Source: JAWWOL01 sp033851545 (GTDB lineage: Bacteria > Actinomycetota > Actinomycetes > JAWWOL01). From it: 64,000 nucleotides of DNA. Shown here piece by piece: positions 6,799 to 15,121 of the stretch. Location: the NCBI GenBank assembly GCA_033851545.1, contig JAWWOO010000087.1:54924-118923 (forward strand). The letters are read 5' to 3'. The first letter of the stretch is position 1; each line of letters starts with the position of its first letter. Position numbers and translations under genes: made by a program. The notes below the pieces were generated by a model, which was given only the letters and a program-made list of their open reading frames with translations, searched no databases and was not told the DNA's origin.

Positions 6799-8862
6799 TC
6801 ACGCCGTGATCTCGGCAGTCAGCCCGTCGTCGTGCGTCGACTCGAGGGAGAGCCGGTTGAGCAGCCAGGCCGTCGCGTTGGTGGCGGCCATCGGCCGGGC
6901 GAGGTACCAGCCCTGGGCCTCGTCGCAGCCCATCGCGGCGAGCCGCCGCCAGGTCTCCAGCGTCTCCACCCCCTCAGCCACGACCCGCAGGCCGAGGGCA
7001 TCGCCCAGGTCGATGATCGAGCGGACGATCGCGGCGTCGTCGGCGTCGAGGTGCAGCCGCTGGACGAACGACCGGTCGATCTTGATCTCGCGTACCGGAA
7101 GCCGCTTGAGGTGGCGCAGCGAGGAGTAGCCGGTGCCGAAGTCGTCAAGACTCAGCGCCACCCCGAAGTCGGCCAGCTCGCGCAGCACGTCCTCCGTCCT
7201 GGCCGGGTCGTCGATCAGCGTGCCCTCGGTGATCTCGAGCTGCAGCGCCGAAGCTGGCACCCGCTCTCGCTCGCAGGTCGCCCGCAGGGCCGCGGCGAAC
7301 TGGGGGTCGTGCAGGTCCCGTACGGAGACGTTGATGGCGACGGTGACCTCGATGCCCGCCCTCCGCCACGCCGCGACCTGGCTCACCGCCGCCCGGACCA
7401 CGTGGTCGGTGAGCGGGCGCATCAGGCCGGTCTGCTCGGCGAGCGGCACGAAGACGTCGGTGGGAACCTGCCCCCGTACCGGGTGGTACCAGCGGACCAG
7501 CGCCTCCACGCCGACAACGCGACCGGTCGCGAGCTCGGCCTTGGGCTGGTAGTGCAGGACCAGCTGCCCGTCGTCGATGGCCCGGCGCAGCTCGCCGAGG
7601 AGCGCCAGCCGGTCGGTGGAGTGCCGGTCCAGGGCCGGGTCGTACATCCGGATGCCGTTGCGGTCGTGCTTGGCGAGGTACATCGCAACGTCGGCCCGGC
7701 GCAGCAGCGACTCGAAGCTGTCGGCGTGCTCGGGGTGCAGCGCCACCCCGATGCTCACGTCCAGGTCGAAGAACATCCCGTCGCCGGCGAAGACGTCGTC
7801 GAACGCCTCGAGCAGCCGCCGGGCCAGCATCTCGGCCTCGTCCGCGTCGACGTCGCGCAGCATCACCGCGAACTCGTCGCCGCCGAGCCGGGCCACCGTG
7901 TCCGTCGGCCGCACGGCGGCGCTGAGCCGGGCCGCGACCAGCTGGAGCAGCCGGTCCCCCACCTGGTGGCCGAGGGTGTCGTTGACCTCCTTGAACCGGT
8001 CGAGGTCGAGCAGGCACAGGGCCAGACCGGTCCCGTCGTGACGAGCAGCGGTCAGCGCCTCGTCCGCGTCCCGCAACAGGTACTTGCGGTTGGGCAGGCC
8101 GGTCAGCGAGTCGTGCAGCGAGGCGTGCTCCTGCTCGCGGGAGACCGAGGCGTTCTTGTAGACGGCCAGCAGCGGTATGAGCAGCAGCGGCACCAGCCAG
8201 ACCTGGTGGTCCAGCGCGAGCACCACGAACGGGGACAGCGCGAGCAACGAGCCGGTGCTGAGCAGCTGGAAGCCGAAGTCCTCGCTGACCTCGGCCCACA
8301 GTGAGGAGTTGGACAGCAGTGCCAGCGCCTGCCCGACGACCAGGTCGTTGACCAGGAAGTAGGCGACCGCGGCCACGACAATCACCCAGACGTCGACGCT
8401 GGTGATCACCGCCGGCTGGTGGGGGGTCCCCCTGGCGCCGGCCAGCGAAAGTACGGCGCCTGCGGCGGCCCAGCTGACGGCGTACTGGGCGGCGTTGAAC
8501 GTCATCCGCCACCAGACCCGGCGCTGCGCCCGGTCGCCGACCATCGTCGCGACCGCCTGCAGCAGAATCGCGATCGGCAAGCCCCAGTGGAACAGCATCG
8601 CGAAGACGAAGCAGGTGGTGATCGTCACCCCGTTGCTGTCCGGCGATCCGGCCACGAGCAGCGGTCGCAGCTCGGCCAGCAGGACGAACGTCGCCATGAG
8701 GGCGAAGCCCGAGCCCATCGCCGAGAAGTCCGACCAGCTCAGCCGGCTGACCGACCAGCCGATGAGGCACCAGCCGGCAAGCGTGACCAGCGCGATGTAG
8801 CCGAAGAAGACAGGTGCTCCCCGCAGTGGCCCCCGGTTGCGGGCGTGCGGGTCCTCGAGCAT
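6799..8862 (-). CDS. Membrane-bound bifunctional diguanylate cyclase / c-di-GMP phosphodiesterase (GGDEF-EAL)
   Basis: A 687-residue protein that makes and/or degrades cyclic di-GMP. Residues about 18-240 form six to seven transmembrane segments, a sensory module. A GGDEF domain (about 255-420) has an intact RLGGDEFAVML active site and LTGLPNRKYL entry motif. An EAL domain (about 430-680) has VVGVEALVRW, the DDFGTGYSS loop, KIDRSFV and AEGVET. All metal-binding and catalytic signatures appear preserved, so both activities are possible. The ATG at 8860-8862 follows GAGGACACC. The topology resembles actinobacterial developmental c-di-GMP enzymes. No receiver or PAS domain is visible. Confidence 0.94.
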   Translation of the reverse strand: MLEDPHARNRGPLRGAPVFFGYIALVTLAGWCLIGWSVSRLSWSDFSAMGSGFALMATFVLLAELRPLLVAGSPDSNGVTITTCFVFAMLFHWGLPIAILLQAVATMVGDRAQRRVWWRMTFNAAQYAVSWAAAGAVLSLAGARGTPHQPAVITSVDVWVIVVAAVAYFLVNDLVVGQALALLSNSSLWAEVSEDFGFQLLSTGSLLALSPFVVLALDHQVWLVPLLLIPLLAVYKNASVSREQEHASLHDSLTGLPNRKYLLRDADEALTAARHDGTGLALCLLDLDRFKEVNDTLGHQVGDRLLQLVAARLSAAVRPTDTVARLGGDEFAVMLRDVDADEAEMLARRLLEAFDDVFAGDGMFFDLDVSIGVALHPEHADSFESLLRRADVAMYLAKHDRNGIRMYDPALDRHSTDRLALLGELRRAIDDGQLVLHYQPKAELATGRVVGVEALVRWYHPVRGQVPTDVFVPLAEQTGLMRPLTDHVVRAAVSQVAAWRRAGIEVTVAINVSVRDLHDPQFAAALRATCERERVPASALQLEITEGTLIDDPARTEDVLRELADFGVALSLDDFGTGYSSLRHLKRLPVREIKIDRSFVQRLHLDADDAAIVRSIIDLGDALGLRVVAEGVETLETWRRLAAMGCDEAQGWYLARPMAATNATAWLLNRLSLESTHDDGLTAEITA

Positions 8863-9030
8863 GGTGTCCTCACGTCAGGGTGCGGCGCTGGCCGAGCCAG
8901 CCTCATTCTCGGGTACCTGAGGCGTGGAGTTGACAGAACTGACGAAAATCATGCTCCGGCGCGGCGATTGGACGCCATGGCCTGCGTCAATCGGCCGATC
9001 GGGTCTAGTCCAACCGGCGGCAGCGGCCGC

Positions 9031-9783
9031 TCAGGCGCTGAGTCGCTGGAACGTGCGGGTGCCCCACCAGGCCAGCAGGGCGGCCAAGGCAACGGTCACG
9101 CCGGTGCCCCACGCCACTGTCGAGACCGCGAAGTTGCCATGGAAGAGCTGCCGGCTGGCGTCCACGACGTGGCTCAGCGGGTTGATCTGGGACAGCCGGT
9201 GCAGCCAGCTGGGCGCCAGCGACATCGGCAGCAGCACGCCGGACAGCAGCAGCAAGGGCAGCGAGACGCCCTGGATGAAGGGTGCGAACGCGTCCTCGTC
9301 CTTGAGGATCAGGCCCATCGCGTACGAGGCGGAGGAGATACCGAGCGCCAGCAGGCAGACCAACGCGATGGTCGCGATCGCCCCGCCCCAGGACGCGTCG
9401 AGCCCGAACGGCAGGGCGACCAAGACCAGCAGCACCGCTTGTACGGCGATCGTGACCACGTTGCCCAGCGTCCGGCCGAGGATCAGCGACAGCCGGCGGG
9501 CCGGGGTCACCCGCTGCCCGTCGATCACGCCCTCGCGGAGCTCCTGGATGATCCCGAACCCGGCGAAGCCGGCACCGAACAGGGCGAGCTGCAGCAGCAG
9601 GCCCGGTACGAAGACCGACCAGGACGCGTTGCCGCCCAGACCGCCGCCGGAGACCTTCTTGAGCAGCGGGCCGAACAGGACCAGGTAGAGGACCGGCTGG
9701 GTCAGCCCGAAGAAGACCCACACCGGGTTGCGCAGCAGGATGCGCATGTGGCGCTGGAAGACGACGAAGGTCTCGGTGAACAT
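9031..9783 (-). CDS. ABC-2 type transporter permease (drug/lipid exporter)
   Basis: A 250-residue permease with six predicted membrane helices, beginning MFTETFVVFQRHMRILLRNP, typical of the ABC-2 / DrrB family. The loop GFGIIQELREGVIDGQRVTPARRLSLILGRTL is the conserved cytoplasmic coupling region of this family. It lies 22 bases downstream of its ATPase and completes a PadR-ATPase-permease unit. Substrate is unknown; relatives export antibiotics, lipids or other hydrophobic compounds. Confidence 0.93.
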   Translation of the reverse strand: MFTETFVVFQRHMRILLRNPVWVFFGLTQPVLYLVLFGPLLKKVSGGGLGGNASWSVFVPGLLLQLALFGAGFAGFGIIQELREGVIDGQRVTPARRLSLILGRTLGNVVTIAVQAVLLVLVALPFGLDASWGGAIATIALVCLLALGISSASYAMGLILKDEDAFAPFIQGVSLPLLLLSGVLLPMSLAPSWLHRLSQINPLSHVVDASRQLFHGNFAVSTVAWGTGVTVALAALLAWWGTRTFQRLSA

Positions 9784-9805
9784 GGCGGACTCCGGGGTGG
9801 TGAGG

Positions 9806-10792
<987 letters not shown>

Positions 10793-10841
10793 AGGAGTCC
10801 CCTTCCGTCAGCGGAAGGCTCTCACGTGCCTCGGACAATAG

Positions 10842-10851
10842 TCAACTTTGA
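10842..10851. promoter_or_regulatory. TCAA-N2-TTGA motif upstream of the ABC exporter (candidate PadR operator)
   Basis: TCAACTTTGA is a dyad of TCAA/TTGA arms, centred about 54 bases upstream of the ATPase start and overlapping the padR stop. It sits in a small AT-rich island in otherwise GC-rich DNA. The same dyad with a similar flank (minus strand TTGA[C/G]TA) recurs just upstream of padR, as expected if PadR controls both its own gene and the exporter. Confidence 0.45.
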
Positions 10852-11483
10852 TTAATCGGACCGACGGGTCCCTGCAGGCCGATACCGGGACCGATCGGCG
10901 GGAAGTCGCCTTCGTCGGAGAACCGGTAGGCTCCGGCCTTGAGCCGCTTGACCAGGCCCCGCGTCCACTCCAGCTCCGAGCGACCTCGCGCCGACATGAA
11001 GTCGAGGATCTCGCGGACATGCTCGGGGATCTCGCCGTCCGCCCCGGTCGCCCCGTCCCGGATGGTCTCGCGGACGAACGCGAGGGTGCGCAGGTGGGCG
11101 TTCAGCTTGGTCGCCCTGGACGCCAACGCGGCGAGCAGCTCTTCACGCGGCATGAACATCATCATGGACAGGGCAGGGATCAGCGGCTCAGCCGGTTGGA
11201 CGACGTTCCACCAGTACTGCCGCAGCAGCAGCTGAAACTCGGTCTCGCCCTCGGCCGTCAGCACGTACGAGGTCCGCTCCGGCCGGCTGTCCTCGCTCTC
11301 GCGGGAGTGCACCGCGATGCAGCCGTCCCTCTCGAGGGTGCGGATGGCGCTGTAGATCGACCCCGGCTTGACGTTGGTCGTCTCCTCGATCCGCCAGGTC
11401 AGCAGCTCCCGGCGGACCTCGTAGCCGTGGACCGGCTGCGCCAGGCGGATGACGCCGAGGACGAGAAGCCGCGTTGCGGACAT
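10842..11483 (-). CDS. PadR-family transcriptional regulator
   Basis: A 213-residue regulator. The N-terminal winged helix (about 1-85) begins with VLGVIRLAQPVHGYEVRREL and contains the recognition segment NVKPGSIYSAIRTLERDGCI. This is followed by the wing (RPERTSYVLTAEGETEFQLLL). A C-terminal helical dimerisation domain of the Vir_act_alpha_C type occupies about 100-200. PadR proteins typically repress adjacent efflux genes and release DNA on binding a drug or phenolic ligand. It lies directly upstream of the ABC exporter pair on the same strand. Confidence 0.93.
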   Translation of the reverse strand: MSATRLLVLGVIRLAQPVHGYEVRRELLTWRIEETTNVKPGSIYSAIRTLERDGCIAVHSRESEDSRPERTSYVLTAEGETEFQLLLRQYWWNVVQPAEPLIPALSMMMFMPREELLAALASRATKLNAHLRTLAFVRETIRDGATGADGEIPEHVREILDFMSARGRSELEWTRGLVKRLKAGAYRFSDEGDFPPIGPGIGLQGPVGPINQS

Positions 11484-11496
11484 GGCCCGAGATTAC

Positions 11497-11506
11497 TCAA
11501 GGTTGA
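11497..11506. promoter_or_regulatory. TCAA-N2-TTGA motif upstream of padR (candidate autoregulatory operator)
   Basis: TCAAGGTTGA lies 14 bases upstream of the padR ATG. It pairs with the TCAACTTTGA copy ahead of the ABC ATPase gene, and the two share an extended flank on the minus strand (TTGAGTAAT versus TTGACTATT). Confidence 0.42.
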
Positions 11507-11539
11507 CGGAGGTTGCACGCACAAGCCGGCACAGCTCTC

Positions 11540-11690
11540 GGCCGGCACTCCCCTGCGCCGATAGCGGGACTATCGTCGCCGAACCGGGCCCTGCGCGCCG
11601 ATTGCGCCGCTATCGGCCGGCACTCCCCTGCGCCGATAGCGGGACTATCGTCCCCGAACCGGGCCCTGCGCGCCGATTGCGCCGCTATCG
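11540..11690. repeat. Two tandem 75-bp units carrying GCCGATAG...CTATCGGC palindromes
   Basis: Unit 1 is 11540-11614 and unit 2 is 11615-11689, differing at one visible base (G versus C near 11578 and 11653). Each unit contains two dyads: CGATAG-N5-CTATCG, and GCCGAT-N9-ATCGGC. The block fills the spacer between padR and ligA. A related palindrome occurs three times near 37114-37235, so this is a dispersed intergenic repeat family rather than a local duplication. There are too few units, and no direct-repeat/spacer alternation, for CRISPR. Confidence 0.85.
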
Positions 11691-11713
11691 GCGGTAATCG
11701 GACCGACGGCCGG

Positions 11714-13822
11714 TCAGGTCTCAGGGGCGTCGGCCGGCGCGGCGGCCTCCGCGAGGGCGACTGCGTCGGGGCCACCCGCGAGCAGCGCCTCGAATGCGTC
11801 CTCGTCGAGGATGCGGACGCCGAGACTGACCGCCTTGTCGAACTTGGTGCCCGGGGAGTCACCGACGATGACGTACGAGGTCTTCTTGCTCACCGAGCCG
11901 CTGACCTTGCCACCCCGGGTTTGCACCGCCTCGGTGGCGGAGTCGCGGCTGTGCCGTTCCATCGACCCGGTGATGACGACCGTGACCCCCTCGAGCGGGC
12001 GTGGTCCCTCGTCGACGACCTCCTCGGCCATGCGTACGCCGGCCTTGCGCCACTTGTCGACGATCTCGCGGTGCCAGTCGACCTCGTACCAGGCGAGGAC
12101 CGCCTCGGCGATCGTCGGGCCTACGCCCTCGACGGCAGCGAGCTCCTCGACGGAGGAGCTGAAGATCCGGCCCAGGTCGCCGATCTCGCGCGCAAGCGCC
12201 TGGGCAGCGGTCGGCCCCACATGCCGGATCGACAACGCGACGATGACCCGCCACAGCGGCCGATCCCTTGCGGCGGCGAGATTGTCGAGCAGGCTGGTCG
12301 CCGTTGCCTTGAGCCCGCCGTCCTGCTTGACGAAATAGGAGCACGTCGCCAACTGGTCAGCCGTGAGGTCGAACACGCCGCCCTCGTCGGCCAGCAGCCC
12401 GCACTGCAGCAAGGCGATCGCGGCCTTGTAGCCCAAGGCCTCCACGTCGAACGCGCCCCGACCGGCCAGGTGGAACAGCCGCTCACGCAGCTGGGCCGGG
12501 CAGGTGCGGGCGTTGGGGCAGCGGGCGTCGGCCTCGCCCTCGGGGCGGGAGAGCAGCGTGCCGCACTCGGGGCAGTGCGTCGGCATGACGAACGGGCGCT
12601 CGGTGCCGTCGCGCAGGTCGACGACCGGGCCGACGATCTCGGGGATGACGTCACCGGCCTTGCGCAGCACCACCGTGTCGCCGATGAGGACGCCCTTGCG
12701 CTTGACCTCGTCCTGGTTGTGCAGAGTCGCCAGTCCGACGGTCGACCCCGAGACGACCACCGGCTCCATCGAGCCGAACGGGGTGACCCGCCCCGTCCGC
12801 CCGACGCTGACGAAGATGTCGAGCAGCTTGGTGGTGACCTCCTCGGGGGGGTACTTGAAGGCGATCGCCCACCGCGGCGCCCGTGACGTCGAGCCGAGCC
12901 TGCGCTGGAGCCCGATCTGGTCGACCTTGACCACGACGCCGTCGATCTCGTGCTCGATGTCGTGGCGGTGCTCGCCCCAGCGCTCGATGAAGGCGTTGAC
13001 ACCAGCCAGGTCGGGCTTGACCTCGTAGCGGCTCGAAACCGGGAGGCCCATCGCGGCGAACCGCTCGTACGCCTCGGACTGGCTGGCCACCTCGAAGCCG
13101 CTGCGGGCGCCGAAGCCGTGGACCGTCATCCGGAGCCTGCGCCCGGCCGTGACCCTCGGGTCCTTCTGCCGCAGCGACCCCGCCGCCGCGTTGCGGGGGT
13201 TGGCGAACGGCGCCTTGCCGGCCTCGACCAGGGAGGCGTTGAGGTCGGCGAACGCCTCAACCGGGAAGAAGACCTCGCCGCGGACCTCGAGAAGGTCGGG
13301 AAGTTCCTTGCCCAGCAGGCGATGTGGCACGTTGTCGAGGGTGCGCACATTGAGGGTGACGTCCTCACCGGTGCGCCCGTCGCCGCGGGTGGCGGCGCGT
13401 ACGAGCGTGCCGTGGTCGTAGACCAGGGCGACCGCGAGCCCGTCGATCTTGAGCTCGCAGAGATAGGCAGCGCCCTCGCCGCCCTCGCGGATGACCCGAT
13501 CGGCCCAGCCCTGGAGCTCCTCGGCGCTGAAGGCGTTGTCGAGGCTCATCATCCGCTCGAGATGATCGACAGCGGTGAACTCCGTGGAGTAGGCGGCACC
13601 CACCCGCTGGGTCGGCGAGTCGGGGGTGCGCAGCTCGGGGTGCTCATCCTCGAGCGTGCGCAGCTCGGCCATGGCCTGGTCGTAGGCAGCGTCGGCGATG
13701 GTCGGCCGGTCGAGCACGTGGTAGCGGTAGGACGCCTCGTCGAGCATCGCGGCGAGCTCGGCGTGGCGCTGCCGGACCGCGACCGGCGTGCCCGCCGGAT
13801 CCGTCGTCTCCGGTGCGCTCAC
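11714..13822 (-). CDS. ligA: NAD-dependent DNA ligase
   Basis: LigA, 702 residues, seals nicks during replication and repair using NAD+. The N-terminal Ia domain begins near residue 15. The adenylation domain carries the AMP-accepting Lys125 in ELKIDGLA. The OB fold follows, then a four-cysteine zinc finger (CPECG...CPNARTCPAQ). Helix-hairpin-helix repeats come next (AVEGVGPTIAEAV), and a C-terminal BRCT domain spans about 610-690 (LEGVTVVITGSM). It overlaps the MetE-like gene by four bases and reads downstream of it. Confidence 0.98.
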   Translation of the reverse strand: MSAPETTDPAGTPVAVRQRHAELAAMLDEASYRYHVLDRPTIADAAYDQAMAELRTLEDEHPELRTPDSPTQRVGAAYSTEFTAVDHLERMMSLDNAFSAEELQGWADRVIREGGEGAAYLCELKIDGLAVALVYDHGTLVRAATRGDGRTGEDVTLNVRTLDNVPHRLLGKELPDLLEVRGEVFFPVEAFADLNASLVEAGKAPFANPRNAAAGSLRQKDPRVTAGRRLRMTVHGFGARSGFEVASQSEAYERFAAMGLPVSSRYEVKPDLAGVNAFIERWGEHRHDIEHEIDGVVVKVDQIGLQRRLGSTSRAPRWAIAFKYPPEEVTTKLLDIFVSVGRTGRVTPFGSMEPVVVSGSTVGLATLHNQDEVKRKGVLIGDTVVLRKAGDVIPEIVGPVVDLRDGTERPFVMPTHCPECGTLLSRPEGEADARCPNARTCPAQLRERLFHLAGRGAFDVEALGYKAAIALLQCGLLADEGGVFDLTADQLATCSYFVKQDGGLKATATSLLDNLAAARDRPLWRVIVALSIRHVGPTAAQALAREIGDLGRIFSSSVEELAAVEGVGPTIAEAVLAWYEVDWHREIVDKWRKAGVRMAEEVVDEGPRPLEGVTVVITGSMERHSRDSATEAVQTRGGKVSGSVSKKTSYVIVGDSPGTKFDKAVSLGVRILDEDAFEALLAGGPDAVALAEAAAPADAPET

Positions 13823-14913
13823 GGCTCCCCCTCCGACTCGGTCAGCTGCTGGCTCTCGTACGACGTCTCGTCCAATGCTCGTGCCAGCTCACGACAGCGC
13901 TGCATCGCCGTGAGGGCCCAGCCGGGTGAGGCCCCGGCCAGCCCGCAGGACGGCGTGACCACGATCTCGGCCAGCCGGGGGCCGGCGAAGCCCAGCCGCG
14001 TCCAGCGTTTGAGAACGGGCGCCAGCAGCGCGCGCACGCCGGGGACAGGCCGGGGGTCGAACGAGGGAACCGCACCGAGGAAGATCCGGGTGCCGGCCTC
14101 GATCGCCTCGCCGAGGGGGTCGTCGTCACGGTCGTGGAGCATGGCCGCGTCGATGGACACACCCAGCGCGCCCGCCCGGCGGAACAGGTCGATCGGCGGC
14201 GACGGCGCGCAGCAGTGCACGATCGGAAACGCGCCGCCGTCGGCGATGACGTCGATCACCCCGCCGAGCCGCTGGAGCGCCGCCGTGTCGCCGACCGAGC
14301 GGAGCCGGCCGAAGCCGCTCGCGGTCGGCACCAGCCCGGCCCGTACGGCCGGCAGCGAGGGCTCGTCGACCTGAACCACGAGCTGGGCGCCCGGCACCCG
14401 CCGGCGGACCTCGTCGACCAGCCAGCGCGTGGTGTCGGCGAGCGCCTCGGCCAGGTCGCGGGAAGCGCCGTGGTCGGCCAGGACGGCCTCGCCCCGGGTC
14501 AGCTCGAGGCCGGCGGCGGCGGTCAGCGGCCCGAGCACGGCGAGCTTGATCGGCCCGGTCCAGCCCTCGGCGACCTCCTCGAGCGCGTCGAGGTCGCGGT
14601 CGAGCAGGTCGATCGCCCGGCGCTCGTCCAGGCCGGGGCGGTCGACCAGCCGCCAGCCGCTGGGTTGGACATCGGCGTGCAGGTGGCCGGCCCGCCCGAG
14701 CAGCGCGACGCCTCGGCCGACCATGGTCGCCCCGTGGCCACGGTTGGGCAGCTCGGGCAGGTAGGGCAGCTCGGGCAACAGCTCGAAGACCTGCCGCGCG
14801 GCCAGCCGGGGGTCCTCGCCCGGCAGCGAACCGACCCCGGTCGCCAGACCCGCCGCGGGCAAAACCGGCACAGACGGGTTGACTGGCTCGGCGGTGGGAA
14901 CTTCGCGGGACAC
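13819..14913 (-). CDS. MetE-like (cobalamin-independent methionine synthase C-terminal domain) protein
   Basis: A 364-residue single-domain TIM-barrel protein of the UROD/MetE-like group. It opens with VGSLPGEDPRLAARQVFELLPELPYLPELPNRG and contains VVQVDEPSLPAV, IVHCCAPSPP and VTPSCGLAGASP. The His/Cys in HCC and the Cys in PSCGL match the zinc ligands of MetE. It is half the length of full MetE and lacks the N-terminal folate-binding half, so true methionine synthesis is uncertain. A similar gene precedes ligA in mycobacteria. The ATGA-type overlap with ligA suggests cotranscription. Confidence 0.85.
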   Translation of the reverse strand: MSREVPTAEPVNPSVPVLPAAGLATGVGSLPGEDPRLAARQVFELLPELPYLPELPNRGHGATMVGRGVALLGRAGHLHADVQPSGWRLVDRPGLDERRAIDLLDRDLDALEEVAEGWTGPIKLAVLGPLTAAAGLELTRGEAVLADHGASRDLAEALADTTRWLVDEVRRRVPGAQLVVQVDEPSLPAVRAGLVPTASGFGRLRSVGDTAALQRLGGVIDVIADGGAFPIVHCCAPSPPIDLFRRAGALGVSIDAAMLHDRDDDPLGEAIEAGTRIFLGAVPSFDPRPVPGVRALLAPVLKRWTRLGFAGPRLAEIVVTPSCGLAGASPGWALTAMQRCRELARALDETSYESQQLTESEGEP

Positions 14914-15013
14914 GGCGTCAGCCTAGTCAACGGCACGGACAGTTCGCTGCCGCGGGAATGCTGCCTTGGGGGTGGGGCGACGGGTCGTACGGCGGGCGCT
15001 GTGTTGCCAACGG

Positions 15014-15054
15014 GTAACCATCGGTAAAGGGTGGTTGTTGGGGGTTGCGTAACA
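15014..15054 (+). promoter_or_regulatory. GTAAC-type repeats upstream of the sedolisin gene
   Basis: The 208-bp spacer ahead of the S53 protease has GTAACC at 15014, GTAAAG ten bases later at 15024 and GTAACA at 15049. These lie 70-110 bases before the ATG in a comparatively AT-rich stretch. Direct GTAACC repeats about one helical turn apart are known as MtrA-type response-regulator sites in actinobacteria. The match here is partial, so this is only a candidate. Confidence 0.3.
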
Positions 15055-15121
15055 TGCCGCGGCCCGGAAGACTGCCGGAATTGTGCTTGTGCGTCGTAAA
15101 TACTGACTCCTGAGGAGCCCA

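Noticed and set aside
11540..11690. Possible CRISPR array in the padR-ligA spacer
   Set aside because: There are only two adjoining 75-bp units that are identical throughout except for one base, with no variable spacers and no cas genes. It is a tandem duplication of palindromes.
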